Assembly (NCBI RefSeq): GCF_033242265.1
Contig: NZ_BTFW01000003.1
Span: 1 to 64,000 of the forward strand
DNA: 64,000 bases
From: Novosphingobium sp. IK01
GTDB lineage: Bacteria > Pseudomonadota > Alphaproteobacteria > Sphingomonadales > Sphingomonadaceae
Direction: 5' to 3'
The notes under the pieces are model-generated. The model did no database searches and was not told the DNA's origin. It saw only the letters and a list, made by a program, of their open reading frames with translations. The translations under genes and the position numbers were made by a program. Shown here piece after piece: positions 25,227 through 34,430 of this stretch. How positions within the stretch are numbered: position 1 is the first letter of the stretch; each line of letters starts with the position of its first letter.

Positions 25227-26111
25227 GTGGAGTTGAGGCAGATCCGGTATTTTCTGGCCGTCGCCGAAGAGAGCAACTTTACCCGCGCCGCACACAGGCT
25301 GGGGATCAGCCAGCCCCCGCTCAGCTTGCAGATCAAGGCGCTCGAGGAAGAACTGGGCGCGCAACTCTTTCACCGCATCCCGCAAGGGGCCGAGCTGACC
25401 ATTGCGGGCAAGATCCTGCGCGACCGCATCGCGGCCATCCCCGACCTGATCGCGGCGGCCGTGCGCGACACCCAGCGCGCCGCCAAGGGCGAAACCGGGT
25501 CGTTGCGCGTGGGCTTTACCGGCTCGTCGGCCTTCAATCACCGCGTGCCCAACACGATCCGTGCATTCCGCCGCAAGTTTCCCGAAGTCGAACTGAGCCT
25601 GAGCGAGAACAATTCGCAAGGGCTGGTCACCGCGCTGCGGGCGGGCACGCTCGACGCCGCGTTCATTCGCCCGACCGCGATCGACCGCACGGGCCTGCGG
25701 ATCTATCCGCTTGAGGAAGAGCCGCTGATCGTGGCGCTGCCCTCCTCGCGCGCGCCCCCCAGCGACCCGGTGCGCCTGATCGATCTGGCGCAGGACCCGC
25801 TGATCGTCACCCCGCGCAGCCTCGGGCCGACCCTGTTCGATGAAACCGTGGCCTTGTGCCGCCGGTGCGGGTTCGAGCCGATCATGGGCCAGTCCGCGCC
25901 ACAGGTCGCCTCTGTCCTCGCGCTGGTGGCGGCTGAAATCGGCTTTGCGCTGGTGCCCGGCACGATGCGCGAAACCGCCCTTCTGGGCGTGAATTACTAT
26001 GCACTCGAAGAAACCGCTACGGTCACGCTGGCCCTGGCCATCCGCTCGGAAGAACACGCCCCCGCCGTGCTGGCCTTCACCGCCGAAAGCCGCTTCCCCG
26101 AACCGGGTTGA
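25227..26111 (+). CDS. LysR-type transcriptional regulator
   Basis: A 294-residue LysR regulator: winged helix at residues 1-60 (VELRQIRYFLAVAEESNFTR, AAHRLGISQPPLSLQIKALE) and a substrate-binding domain (GSLRVGFTGSSAFN, DAAFIRPTAIDRTGLRIYPL, EIGFALVPGTMRE). GTG at 25227 is preceded by AGGAGACAGGGC. The effector is unknown; TgnG/BenM/CatM-like features are general to the group. It probably controls the divergent hydrolase. Confidence 0.9.
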   Translation: MELRQIRYFLAVAEESNFTRAAHRLGISQPPLSLQIKALEEELGAQLFHRIPQGAELTIAGKILRDRIAAIPDLIAAAVRDTQRAAKGETGSLRVGFTGSSAFNHRVPNTIRAFRRKFPEVELSLSENNSQGLVTALRAGTLDAAFIRPTAIDRTGLRIYPLEEEPLIVALPSSRAPPSDPVRLIDLAQDPLIVTPRSLGPTLFDETVALCRRCGFEPIMGQSAPQVASVLALVAAEIGFALVPGTMRETALLGVNYYALEETATVTLALAIRSEEHAPAVLAFTAESRFPEPG

Positions 26112-26247
26112 CGCCTCAGGTAAGGGCGGGGGGCCTCTTTCCCATGGCATTGGCCCATGAAAATCAGGGGGATTGTCATCAACCTGTCTTGCAAATGCGG
26201 CTTGGGGGCAAGGCCCGGACGGGGGCTGAGTTGCATGGGGCGCAGGG
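26112..26247. other. Intergenic region upstream of the ECF sigma gene
   Basis: Short non-coding stretch. No Fur-like box, hairpin or repeat that I can support. Confidence 0.3.
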
Positions 26248-26874
26248 GTGTCCGTACAGGATTGTCGCGAGGACAGGGTCCGCTGGATCGCCTCGCAGAT
26301 ATTGCCGCATGAGGCGGACCTGCGGGCTTGGCTCCGACGGACCTTGCGCGATCCGGGTGACATCGACGATGTCATTCAGGAAGCCTATTGCCGTCTTTCC
26401 GAACTGCCCGATCATCGCCATATCCGTAGCGGGCGGGCCTATCTGTTCGCGACAGCCCGTTCGATCGTGATCCACAACGCCCGGCGCCAGCGCAGCGGCG
26501 CGGGCGAGGCGGCAGAGACCGCGCAGATCGTTGAAATCGTGGCCTTGCCCGATGAAGCGCCCTCGCCCGAGCAGGAAGTGGGCGCGCGGCTGCAACTGCG
26601 CCGGGTGCTCGATCTGATCGCGGCCCTGCCGCCTGCCTATCGCCACGCGCTGGAAATGCGGCGGCTTCACGGTCTTTCGCAAAAGGAAACTGCCCTGCAT
26701 CTTGGCGTGACGGAGAAAGTTGTCGAGAACAATGCCTTGCGGGGCTTGCGCCTGCTGATGAAAATGATGGCCAGTGGCGAGGACAGCCCGGCCAACCGCC
26801 CCCCCGAAGCCAGAGACGAGCCTGCCCTTCATGTCCTCCCCGTCCATGTCCTCCCCAGCCATGTCCACCATTGA
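26248..26874 (+). CDS. ECF sigma factor, FecI-like
   Basis: A 208-residue ECF sigma factor: region 2 with LRRTLRDPGDIDDVIQEAYC and HIRSGRAYLFATARSIVIHN, region 4 with LDLIAALPPAYRHALEMRRL and KETALHLGVTEKVVENNALR. FecI-type sigma factors drive a TonB receptor in response to its ligand. The 3' end overlaps the following FecR gene, and a TonB receptor with an N-terminal signalling domain lies downstream, so this is a cell-surface signalling operon. The start is GTG at 26248. Confidence 0.9.
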   Translation: MSVQDCREDRVRWIASQILPHEADLRAWLRRTLRDPGDIDDVIQEAYCRLSELPDHRHIRSGRAYLFATARSIVIHNARRQRSGAGEAAETAQIVEIVALPDEAPSPEQEVGARLQLRRVLDLIAALPPAYRHALEMRRLHGLSQKETALHLGVTEKVVENNALRGLRLLMKMMASGEDSPANRPPEARDEPALHVLPVHVLPSHVHH

Positions 26875-27841
26875 CGACATCGCCAGTGCCTGGGCCATGC
26901 GCAGCGAGGCCGGTGGGCTCGATGCGACGGGGCAGGCCGAACTGGACGCCTGGCTTGGCGCAGACCGTCGCCATCGTGGCGCATTCGTTCGTGCGCAGGC
27001 CATTCTCAGCCTGCTCGACGCCGCGCCCGCTGCGCCCCGTGTTGCAGACAGGGATGGGGCGGATGAGGGAGAACCTGATCCGGCAGGGCCGCGCGGGCGG
27101 GGCTGGCGGAACTGGCCGGGCTGGGCCAAACCGGTGGGGGCCGGGGTTCTGGCGGCCATGGCGGCCTCGCTGGCGCTGTTCCTCGCCCTGCCGGCCGCAC
27201 CCGATTATGCCACCAAAGTCGGCGAGCAGCGACAGGTCAGGCTGGCCGATGGCTCGCTTGCCGCGCTCAACACCGACAGCCAGCTCGATGTCGCCTATTC
27301 CACGGGGCGGCGCGACCTGACCTTGCGACAGGGCGAGGCCTGGTTTCAGGTTGCCCATAACGCGGCGCGGCCTTTCGAGGTGCATGTCGGGCCGGTCCAT
27401 GTCCGGGCGACAGGCACGGCCTTTTCGGTGCGCCGGGCCGACAAGGGGGTGTGGGTCGTCGTCACCGAAGGGCGCGTGCTGGCGTGGGTCGATGGCGCGG
27501 GCGGCCAGCCTGTCGCCATTGCCCGTGGCGACGGGGCCTTGCTGAGCACTGCGCCGGGCACCGGAAAGGCCAGCCCCGTGGCGCGGATGAAGGTCGATGT
27601 CGATCAGGCGCTGGCATGGCGGCGCGGCGAGATCGGGCTGGACGGGGAAACCGGGCTGGAAGCAGCCGAGGAATTCAACCGTTACAATCTCCGCCAGATC
27701 CGGATCGTCAATCCGCGTGCCGCGCAATACAGGCTGGTGGGATATTTCCAGATCCACCAGTCGCAGGAGTTTGCGCAAGCCTTGTCGCAATTGACGCAGG
27801 CCAGTGTGTCGCAAAATGGCAATGAAATTGTCATCGAATAG
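26831..27841 (+). CDS. FecR-family anti-sigma/sigma regulator
   Basis: About 336 residues. An N-terminal cytoplasmic region (DDIASAWAMRSEAGGLDATG, AELDAWLGADRRHRGAFVRA) is followed by one membrane helix (AGVLAAMAASLALFLALPAA) and the periplasmic FecR domain (QRQVRLADGSLAALNTDSQL, LRQGEAWFQVAHNAARPFEV, FNRYNLRQIRIVNPRAAQY). It should relay the state of the TonB receptor to the sigma factor. Several ATGs exist (26831, 26846, 26861) and none has a clear ribosome-binding site; coupling to the overlapping sigma gene is likely. Confidence 0.9.
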   Translation: MSSPSMSSPAMSTIDDIASAWAMRSEAGGLDATGQAELDAWLGADRRHRGAFVRAQAILSLLDAAPAAPRVADRDGADEGEPDPAGPRGRGWRNWPGWAKPVGAGVLAAMAASLALFLALPAAPDYATKVGEQRQVRLADGSLAALNTDSQLDVAYSTGRRDLTLRQGEAWFQVAHNAARPFEVHVGPVHVRATGTAFSVRRADKGVWVVVTEGRVLAWVDGAGGQPVAIARGDGALLSTAPGTGKASPVARMKVDVDQALAWRRGEIGLDGETGLEAAEEFNRYNLRQIRIVNPRAAQYRLVGYFQIHQSQEFAQALSQLTQASVSQNGNEIVIE

Positions 27842-27850
27842 AAACACGAT

Positions 27851-27919
27851 AATTTATAAATTATTTTTCCAAATCTGAGGGAATTGCAAAATTGGCGACT
27901 CTTCCTGTTCAACAACAGG
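27851..27919 (+). promoter_or_regulatory. Leader of the TonB receptor gene
   Basis: An AATTTATAAATT perfect palindrome (27851-27862) is followed by a GGGAATTGCAAAATTGG stretch that could be an ECF-type promoter, then by a short hairpin CCTGTT-CAAC-AACAGG (27904-27919) just ahead of the GGAGG ribosome-binding site. The promoter assignment is tentative. Confidence 0.35.
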
Positions 27920-27929
27920 TGGAGGTTTC

Positions 27930-30809
27930 ATGTTTTCGGTTTCGCGTACTTCGAAAGGTGCATGGGGCGTGGGGCTGGTGGCCCTGGCCGGTGCGGCATT
28001 CGCGCCGGTGGTGGCACAGGCCCGGACGGCATCGCTCGACGTACCTGCCCAGCCCGCCGCCGCCGGGATCCAGGCCTTTGCGCGGCAGGCCGGGGTGCAG
28101 ATTCTGGTGGGCAAGGGGCTGACTCGGGGCAAGCGCACGAATGCGGTGAAGGGCACCCTCGATATCGGCGCGGCGCTGGGCCGCTTGCTGTATGGAACCG
28201 GCCTTGAGGTCGTGGCGACGAGCGGTACGGTGATCACGCTGGGGCAGCGCGACCGTTCCAGTCAGGCCGGCGCAGTCCAGGCAACCCACCCGCGCGACAT
28301 GATCCTTGTCGAGGCACGGCGCGTGCCCGTGCGCATGACCCGCCGATCCACCGCTGTCGTCGATGCCGTGCGCTACGACGACGTGTCGACGCTGGCGGGC
28401 AGCGATGGCTCGGTCGTCGAGCAACTCGTCACCCTGCCGGGCGTGACCGGCATCGAGGAAGGCGATACCCCGCGCTTCATCTCGATCCGCGGCATCGCCG
28501 CCAACCTCAACGCCACCACCATCGATGGCCTCTCGATTGCCTCGATCGGTTCGGACGGCGATGGGTCGCGACAGGTGAACCTGCAACTTCTGCCCTCGAA
28601 CATGAGCGCGGGAAACGAGGTCTACAAAAGCTTTACCCCCGAACTGCCCGGTGACGCGATTGGCGGTGTCGTCAACATCGCCACGCGCAGCGCCTTCGAT
28701 CACGACGGCCTCTACAAGGTGCTCGACCTAAACGGCATCTATTCGACCTATCGCGGGCCCGCGCCGATCAATGCCATCACCGGCGCAGGCACGCACTGGG
28801 GGCAGGGGATCAAGGGCGTGGTCAGCGACCGGTTCGGGCCGGGCGGGCAGTTCGGGATCGTGCTGTCGGGCGAATACCAGAAGCGCATCCGCAATTCCTC
28901 GAAGTACTGGCAGGGGACCAAGTATTTTTTCAGCGATGCCGGCAAGAAGCTGACCGGGCCCGACGACCCGAACTGGAACGGCCTGGTTGTCCCGTATGAC
29001 CAGCAATATTCAAGCTATACCAACACATTGCGTTCGTATGGCGGGTCCGCCAAGCTGGAATGGCAAGCGCCTGACAACAGCCTGTATGCCTCGATCATGG
29101 GGTTCGGGCGGCGGCGCTATGAAGATTCCACCATGAACAAGCAGGACTATTACACCAAGAGTTCCATTTCCGGCCAGACCGGGGATGGCGGGCGCCAGCA
29201 ACTCAATTCGATCTATACGCGCTATCGCCACGACAACTGGAACCGGGGCCTGTATGGTGTGATCGGCGATCTGGCCTGGACATCGGGCAAGGGCATTCTC
29301 GAAATCCGGGGCGGCTTCAACAAGGCGCTGTATGACAACCACCAGCATTCGATCGTCGCGCGGGCCTATCCCAAATCGGCCTACATCACATATGCCACCA
29401 ACGGCGGGATCGGCGACCTGCCCTATGTCACCTCGCTGAGCGATGCCAGCGCGCTCGACCCGAAGAAGACCGCCTACAGCCTGAGCACCGCCTACGACAT
29501 GTCTCGCGTGGCGCGCGAGGACATGGGCAATGCCCGTCTCGATTATACCTGGAATGCCCAGGAAAACGATCGCGGCATGGGTTTTGCGGTCGGCGTGGAA
29601 TGGCGCAACCTGATCTTGCGGCGGAACCTCGACGAAACCGAATACAAGACCGGCATGAACATGAAGGACTATCTCTTCACGCCGGAATACACCGCGTTGG
29701 GGGCCCTCGGGCCGATGCCGTGGATCGATTACCACTTCGTCGACACGATGCCCACGCTGGCGGTGGACAAGACCAGTTCGGCCTATGACAGCTTGATTTC
29801 CGACTATCGCTACAGGGAAACGACGATCACCCCCTATGCCTCGCTGCACTACCGGACGAACAGCTTTGCGCTCGTCTGGGGGCTGCGCTTCGATCATACG
29901 CGCTTTGCCGCCGATACCCCCGATGTCTCGGGCGGGACGATTACCGGCATGGCGCGCAACAATGGCGGCTATGATTTCATGCTGCCCTCGCTCTCGGCCG
30001 AGTACAAGCTGGCCCGGCGCACGATCCTGAGCGGCTCGATCAGCCGCACCATCGGCCGCCCCACCCCCGGCGACGTGGCGCAGGCGCGCAGCGTGAGCTG
30101 CGGCGAGGCCGATGACGGCAGCACCGGCTGCACGATCAGCCAGGGCAACCCCAAGCTCAAGCCGCGCCGCGCGACCAATCTGGACCTTACGTTCACGCAA
30201 GGGTTCCATGGCGACAAGGGCCTGATCGGGGTGAGCGTCTTTGCCAAGTGGATCGCCGACGACATCTACGACCTGACCAGCTACACCACGCTGGAAGATA
30301 CCACCTACAAGGTCAGCCAGCCCCTCAACGCCTCGGGCTCGCGGATCTATGGCATCGAGGCACGGGCCGAGAACAAGGGCATCCGCCTTGCAGGCCAGAA
30401 GTTCGACCTGTTCGCCAACATGACCTGGATGCAGGGGCACATGGATGCCCGCAGCGACACCGGCACGCGCAGCATCGGACACATGCTCTACCAGCCCGAA
30501 TATCTGGCCAATGCGGGGGTGACCTGGCACACGCCCTTCCTCAGGAGCGCATTTACCGCCCGCTACAACTATCGCGGCAAGTATCTGGAAAGCGTGGGCG
30601 CCTCGCCCTGGCTCGATGAAGGCCGCGCCGGATATGGCACGCTCGACCTCAGCCTGACGCAGAAGGTCACCTCTTTTGCGACCCTCAAGTACGAAATCTA
30701 CAACGTGCTGGGGGCCAAGCCGAAGTGGCTGATCGGCGAGCGACTTCAATATGCCACCGAAGTCGACAACTATGGCCGCAGCGTCTTCGTCCACCTGATC
30801 ATCCGCTGA
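27930..30809 (+). CDS. TonB-dependent receptor with N-terminal signalling (STN) domain
   Basis: A 959-residue outer-membrane transporter. Signal peptide to about residue 31 (AAFAPVVAQA), then an STN domain (SLDVPAQPAAAGIQAFARQA, GVQILVGKGLTRGKRTNAVK, GTLDIGAALGRLLYGTGLEV) that contacts FecR, then a plug (TLPGVTGIEEGDTPRFISIR, DGLSIASIGSDGDGSRQVNL, AIGGVVNIATRSAF) and a C-terminal barrel ending KLxIIR-like with VFVHLIIR. It is the transporter of the upstream FecI/FecR system and probably imports a phosphoester, given the downstream PhoD enzyme; the ligand is inferred. Confidence 0.9.
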   Translation: MFSVSRTSKGAWGVGLVALAGAAFAPVVAQARTASLDVPAQPAAAGIQAFARQAGVQILVGKGLTRGKRTNAVKGTLDIGAALGRLLYGTGLEVVATSGTVITLGQRDRSSQAGAVQATHPRDMILVEARRVPVRMTRRSTAVVDAVRYDDVSTLAGSDGSVVEQLVTLPGVTGIEEGDTPRFISIRGIAANLNATTIDGLSIASIGSDGDGSRQVNLQLLPSNMSAGNEVYKSFTPELPGDAIGGVVNIATRSAFDHDGLYKVLDLNGIYSTYRGPAPINAITGAGTHWGQGIKGVVSDRFGPGGQFGIVLSGEYQKRIRNSSKYWQGTKYFFSDAGKKLTGPDDPNWNGLVVPYDQQYSSYTNTLRSYGGSAKLEWQAPDNSLYASIMGFGRRRYEDSTMNKQDYYTKSSISGQTGDGGRQQLNSIYTRYRHDNWNRGLYGVIGDLAWTSGKGILEIRGGFNKALYDNHQHSIVARAYPKSAYITYATNGGIGDLPYVTSLSDASALDPKKTAYSLSTAYDMSRVAREDMGNARLDYTWNAQENDRGMGFAVGVEWRNLILRRNLDETEYKTGMNMKDYLFTPEYTALGALGPMPWIDYHFVDTMPTLAVDKTSSAYDSLISDYRYRETTITPYASLHYRTNSFALVWGLRFDHTRFAADTPDVSGGTITGMARNNGGYDFMLPSLSAEYKLARRTILSGSISRTIGRPTPGDVAQARSVSCGEADDGSTGCTISQGNPKLKPRRATNLDLTFTQGFHGDKGLIGVSVFAKWIADDIYDLTSYTTLEDTTYKVSQPLNASGSRIYGIEARAENKGIRLAGQKFDLFANMTWMQGHMDARSDTGTRSIGHMLYQPEYLANAGVTWHTPFLRSAFTARYNYRGKYLESVGASPWLDEGRAGYGTLDLSLTQKVTSFATLKYEIYNVLGAKPKWLIGERLQYATEVDNYGRSVFVHLIIR

Positions 30810-30835
30810 TCCTTCCCCAGAGGCACACCAGTTCC

Positions 30836-32491
30836 ATGCGCCCTTTCGATCGACGTCATGCCCTTCACCTGCTCGGTGCCGGTTCCATCAGCCTTGGCAC
30901 TTCCATAGGCCTTGCCGGGGGCTGGCCGCTGGCCGCCCTCGCGCAGGAAGGCGCCATGCCTCGCAACCTGCTGGCAAACCCGCGGTTCGGGGCCGATCCG
31001 TTCACGCTGGGGGTGGCCTCGGGCGATCCGGCCAGTGACGGTTTCGTGCTCTGGACCCGGCTCGCGCCCCGACCGCTCGAACCCCTGGGCGGGATGGAGC
31101 CAAGGCCTGTCGCGGTGCGCTGGGAAGTGGCCGGGGACGCGCGCTTCCAGACGCTCGTCGCGCAAGGCGAGGCACTGGCCCATCCCGAACTGGCCCACTC
31201 GGTCCATGTCGAGGTGGCCGGGCTGGCCCCCGATCGCCCCTACTGGTATCGCTTCCGGGTCGGGCGCGAGGAAAGCGCGGTGGGACGCACCCGGACGCTG
31301 CCGGCCCCCGGTGCCCGCGTCGAACGCCTGCGGTTCGTGGCCGCCGGTTGCCAGCACTACGAGCAGGGCCTGTTCACCGCCTGGCGCCACATTGCACAGG
31401 AGCCGGTGGATTTCGTGTTCCACTATGGCGACTATATCTACGAGAGCGCCGACCACGGCGCGGGCCCGTTCAAGGCCAATGGCCGCACCTATGACGAAGT
31501 GCGCCGCCATGTCGGGGGCGAGATCTACACGCTCGACGACTATCGCCGCCGCTACGCGCTCTACAAGTCCGACCCCGATCTTCAGGCCGCCCATGCCGCC
31601 GTGCCGTTCTGGATGAGCTTCGACGATCACGAGGTCGACAACAACTGGGCGAGCGACTTCGATCAGGACGGCACGCCCCCCGAAGCCTTCGCGTTCCGCC
31701 GCGCGATGGCCATGCAGGCCTATTACGAACACATGCCCCTGCGCCGCAGCGCCATGCCGCAGGGCAGCCACATGCAGATGTATCGCGGCGCGCGCTATGG
31801 CGACCTGCTCCACGCGTTCGTGCTCGACACCCGCCAGTATCGCGACGACCAGCTTTACGGCGACACGCTCGCCCCGCTCGGCCCCGAAGCCTTTGCCCAG
31901 CGCAGCATCATGGGCGCGGCGCAGGAACGCTGGCTCTACGATGGCCTGGCCGCCTCCGACACGCGGTGGAACCTGATCGCCCATCAGGTGATGGTGATGA
32001 ACCTCGACCAGCGCAAAAGCCCCGCGCCGGGTGCCGTAGCCGGGGGCACGCCCACCTATTCGATGGACCAGTGGCCCGGCTACATGGCCAATCGCCGCCG
32101 CCTGCTCGACTGCATCGACACGCACTGCAAGGGCAATGTCGTCAATGTCACGGGCGATGCCCACCGCCACTATGCCGGCGACCTGCTCCAGGACGAAGGC
32201 GCGCCGGGCGCCGAGGGCAAAGTGATCTCCAGCGAATTCCTCGCCACCTCGATTGCCTCGGGCGCGGATGGCAAAGGCGATGACGACGCCTACAGCCGCC
32301 AGGTCCGCGCCGACAATCCGTTCCTCAAGGCCACCACCGACAAGCGCGGCTACCTGCTGTGCGACATCATCCGCAAGGAGTGGACCGGCGACCTCAAGGT
32401 TGTCGACAAGGTCACGAAGCCGGGCGGCAAGCTCTCGACTTATGCCCGCTTCATCATCGAGAACGGCCGCCCCGGCCTCAATCGCGGCTAG
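30836..32491 (+). CDS. PhoD-family alkaline phosphatase/phosphodiesterase
   Basis: A 551-residue secreted enzyme. The N-terminus MRPFDRRHALHLLGAGSISL is a twin-arginine signal with R6-R7. An N-terminal PhoD domain (DPFTLGVASGDPASDGFVLW) precedes the metallophosphatase core: FVFHYGDYIYES, FWMSFDDHEVDNNW, FVLDTRQYRDDQ, NVTGDAHRHYAGDL. PhoD enzymes are Ca2+/Fe3+-dependent and release phosphate from mono- and diesters. It lies 26 bases after the TonB receptor stop, so the receptor and enzyme probably act together in phosphate scavenging. Confidence 0.9.
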   Translation: MRPFDRRHALHLLGAGSISLGTSIGLAGGWPLAALAQEGAMPRNLLANPRFGADPFTLGVASGDPASDGFVLWTRLAPRPLEPLGGMEPRPVAVRWEVAGDARFQTLVAQGEALAHPELAHSVHVEVAGLAPDRPYWYRFRVGREESAVGRTRTLPAPGARVERLRFVAAGCQHYEQGLFTAWRHIAQEPVDFVFHYGDYIYESADHGAGPFKANGRTYDEVRRHVGGEIYTLDDYRRRYALYKSDPDLQAAHAAVPFWMSFDDHEVDNNWASDFDQDGTPPEAFAFRRAMAMQAYYEHMPLRRSAMPQGSHMQMYRGARYGDLLHAFVLDTRQYRDDQLYGDTLAPLGPEAFAQRSIMGAAQERWLYDGLAASDTRWNLIAHQVMVMNLDQRKSPAPGAVAGGTPTYSMDQWPGYMANRRRLLDCIDTHCKGNVVNVTGDAHRHYAGDLLQDEGAPGAEGKVISSEFLATSIASGADGKGDDDAYSRQVRADNPFLKATTDKRGYLLCDIIRKEWTGDLKVVDKVTKPGGKLSTYARFIIENGRPGLNRG

Positions 32492-32502
32492 GCGGCCGGA
32501 TC

Positions 32503-32544
32503 ATGCGGACATCGCATGTGCCTTCGTTGCGCGTCACGGTCACG
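32503..32544 (+). pseudogene. Start of a gene cut off by IS6 copy A
   Basis: A short frame MRTSHVPSLRVTVT begins at 32503, just after phoD, and runs into the IS6 left end at 32545. Only 14 codons remain. It may be the start of a further member of the operon; too little is left to identify it. Confidence 0.3.
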
Positions 32545-33426
32545 GGCTCTGTTGCAAACTCTGATGCGGTTGCCAAGGTTGGGCCCTTGGATTGGTAAGG
32601 TCGGTTGTGATGGACGATTTCAAAGGGCGGCATTTTACCGGCGAGGTCATCCTATGGGCGGTCCGCTGGTACTGCCGGTACGGCATCAGCTACCGCGATC
32701 TCGAGGAAATGCTGGCGGAACGTGGCATCGATGTCGATCACACGACCATCTATCGCTGGGTGCAGCGCTATGCGCCGGAGATGGAGAAGCGGTTGCGTTG
32801 GTTCTGGCGGCAAGGCTTTGATCCGAGCTGGCGTCTGGATGAGACCTACGTCAAGGTTCGGGGCAAATGGACCTACCTGTACCGGGCGGTCGACAAAAGG
32901 GGCGACACGATCGACTTCTTCCTCTCGTCGACCCGCAGCGCCAAAGCCGCGAAGCGCTTTCTGGGAAAGGCCCTTCGCGGGCTGAAGGGCTGGGAGAAGC
33001 CAACGAAACTCAACACCGACAAGGCCCCCAGCTACGGCGTCGCAATCGCCGAGTTGAAACGAGAAGGGAAGCTCGCCCTGGAAACCGAACACCGGCAGGT
33101 AAAATACCTGAACAACGTGCTCGAGGCCGACCATGGCAAGCTCAAATTGTTGATCAAGCCCGTGCGTGGTTTCAAATCGATGCCGACAGCCTACGCCACG
33201 ATCAAGGGCTTCGAGGTCATGCGCGCCCTGCGCAAAGGGCAAGCCCGGGCATGGTGCCTGCAGCCAGGGATCAGGGGAGAGGTGCGTCTGATCGAAAGAG
33301 CATTTGGCATTGGCCCCTCGGTCATGACCGAGGCCATGGACGTGCTCAATCAGCATTTTGCCAATGCTGCCTGATCCCCAGACGGGGTGACGCTGCCCGG
33401 CCGTCACCAATGTTTGCAACAGAGCC
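32545..33426 (+). mobile_element. IS6-family (IS6100-like) element, copy A
   Basis: An 882-base element bounded by GGCTCTGTTGCAAA and TTTGCAACAGAGCC. The 8-base flanks (cggtcacg left, cgataatg right) do not match, so this copy marks a recombination junction rather than a simple insertion. It separates the phoD operon from the cut mobA. Confidence 0.9.
32610..33374 (+). CDS. IS6-family transposase (copy A)
   Basis: A 254-residue DDE transposase close to that of IS6100: WAVRWYCRYGISYRDLEEML, the first acidic motif in WRLDETYVKVRGKWTYLYRA, LNTDKAPSYG with the second, and NNVLEADHGKLK with the catalytic Glu. IS6 elements move by replicative, cointegrate-forming transposition and cause adjacent deletions. 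The gene is intact. The ATG at 32610 was chosen; an in-frame TTG at 32592 adds six residues. Confidence 0.92.
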   Translation: MDDFKGRHFTGEVILWAVRWYCRYGISYRDLEEMLAERGIDVDHTTIYRWVQRYAPEMEKRLRWFWRQGFDPSWRLDETYVKVRGKWTYLYRAVDKRGDTIDFFLSSTRSAKAAKRFLGKALRGLKGWEKPTKLNTDKAPSYGVAIAELKREGKLALETEHRQVKYLNNVLEADHGKLKLLIKPVRGFKSMPTAYATIKGFEVMRALRKGQARAWCLQPGIRGEVRLIERAFGIGPSVMTEAMDVLNQHFANAA

Positions 33427-33551
33427 CGATAATGCACTGAGGCCAATAAAGCATGATCGAGCAGTTCACGGCCGGTGAGGGTCGCATGCGCCTTATCAGA
33501 CCCGAAGCGGCTCGATTTTCCGCCGGCCAGGACAACGCCCAGCGTCGTCAT
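33427..33551 (-). pseudogene. mobA fragment (molybdenum cofactor guanylyltransferase), cut by IS6
   Basis: The first 38 or so residues read MTTLGVVLAGGKSSRFGSDK followed by AHATLTGRELLDHALLAS, the MobA nucleotide-binding start with the GGKSSRFG loop. The gene then enters the IS6 end at 33426 and is lost. Its ATG overlaps the fdhD stop (ATGA), so the original operon was fdhD-mobA, a pair used in formate dehydrogenase maturation. Confidence 0.8.
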
Positions 33552-34381
33552 TCGATATTGCCCTGGTCGTCGTTGACGATAAGAGCGGAATCAGTCCTTG
33601 CCAATGTAACGAGCGTGAGGCCTGCCTTTACCGCTCGCTCGACGGCGAGGCTCGTCGGCGCGAAAATGGTGACCAGCATCGGGCAACCCGCACGAACCGT
33701 CTTTTCCACGAGTTCATAGCTGCAACGCGCCGTAAGCAGGAAGAAGCCAGTACCCGGATCGATGCCTTCGGTGGCAAGCGCCCCGATCAGCTTATCGAGC
33801 GCGTTGTGCCGTCCGACATCCTCGCGGACGCGCAAGATCGCTCCGTCGGGCGCGCAGAACGCGGCGGCGTGGACCGCGCCGGTCGCACGCCCCAGCGGCT
33901 GATGGTCGCGCAATGCGCCAAGGGCGCGCGCTATCCCGTTCCGGTCGGTGGTAATATGGGCTTCGACCCTCGGCAGTGGCCGGAGCACCTGCTCGATATT
34001 TTCCATGCCGCAAATGCCGCAACTGCTTTCGGTAACGCGTAGCCTGGCGCGTTCGAAGGCTCGGTCGGCGCGTTCGGCGGGCAAAGCGATGCGCGCCACC
34101 ATCCCGCCATCGACCTTATGAATGTCAATCGAGAGAACCTGTTCCGCCCGCTCGATGATCCCCTCGCTTAAAGCGAAGCCGAGAGCATAATCGCGAAGAT
34201 CGGCCGGAGTCGCCATCATGACGGCATAGCCGATGCCGCAGACCTCGATCGAAACGGGCGTCTCCAGTGGAATGCTGCGCAGCAGCGCACTGTCGCCGAG
34301 CTCGGTAAAGCCGAGCCGGCGAACTGCGAGATTGACGGTCTGTAGCCTCGGCATTGGCGTTATACCTTGTTCAGACACCAT
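33548..34381 (-). CDS. fdhD: FdhD sulfurtransferase for formate dehydrogenase
   Basis: A 277-residue FdhD-like protein that passes sulfur to the molybdenum cofactor of formate dehydrogenase. Family features: PLETPVSIEVCGIGYAVMMA, DLRDYALGFALSEGII, the cysteine loop SSCGICGMENIEQ, VHAAAFCAPDGAILRVREDV followed by GRHNALDKLIG, and FLLTARCSYELVEKTVRAGC. Start ATG at 34381, with 34354 as alternative. No formate dehydrogenase gene is in the window, so this is a displaced maturation gene. Confidence 0.9.
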   Translation of the reverse strand: MVSEQGITPMPRLQTVNLAVRRLGFTELGDSALLRSIPLETPVSIEVCGIGYAVMMATPADLRDYALGFALSEGIIERAEQVLSIDIHKVDGGMVARIALPAERADRAFERARLRVTESSCGICGMENIEQVLRPLPRVEAHITTDRNGIARALGALRDHQPLGRATGAVHAAAFCAPDGAILRVREDVGRHNALDKLIGALATEGIDPGTGFFLLTARCSYELVEKTVRAGCPMLVTIFAPTSLAVERAVKAGLTLVTLARTDSALIVNDDQGNIE

Positions 34382-34430
34382 ATTGTGGATCGTTCCCTGA
34401 TCATTTGCGAAAGCCCCGGCCGGCCCAGCC

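Noticed and set aside
29010..30794. 594-codon minus-strand frame over the TonB receptor
   Set aside because: Antisense shadow of a well-supported receptor gene.
32537..33434. Target-site duplication around IS6 copy A
   Set aside because: The 8-base flanks cggtcacg and cgataatg do not match; the same is true of copies B and D.
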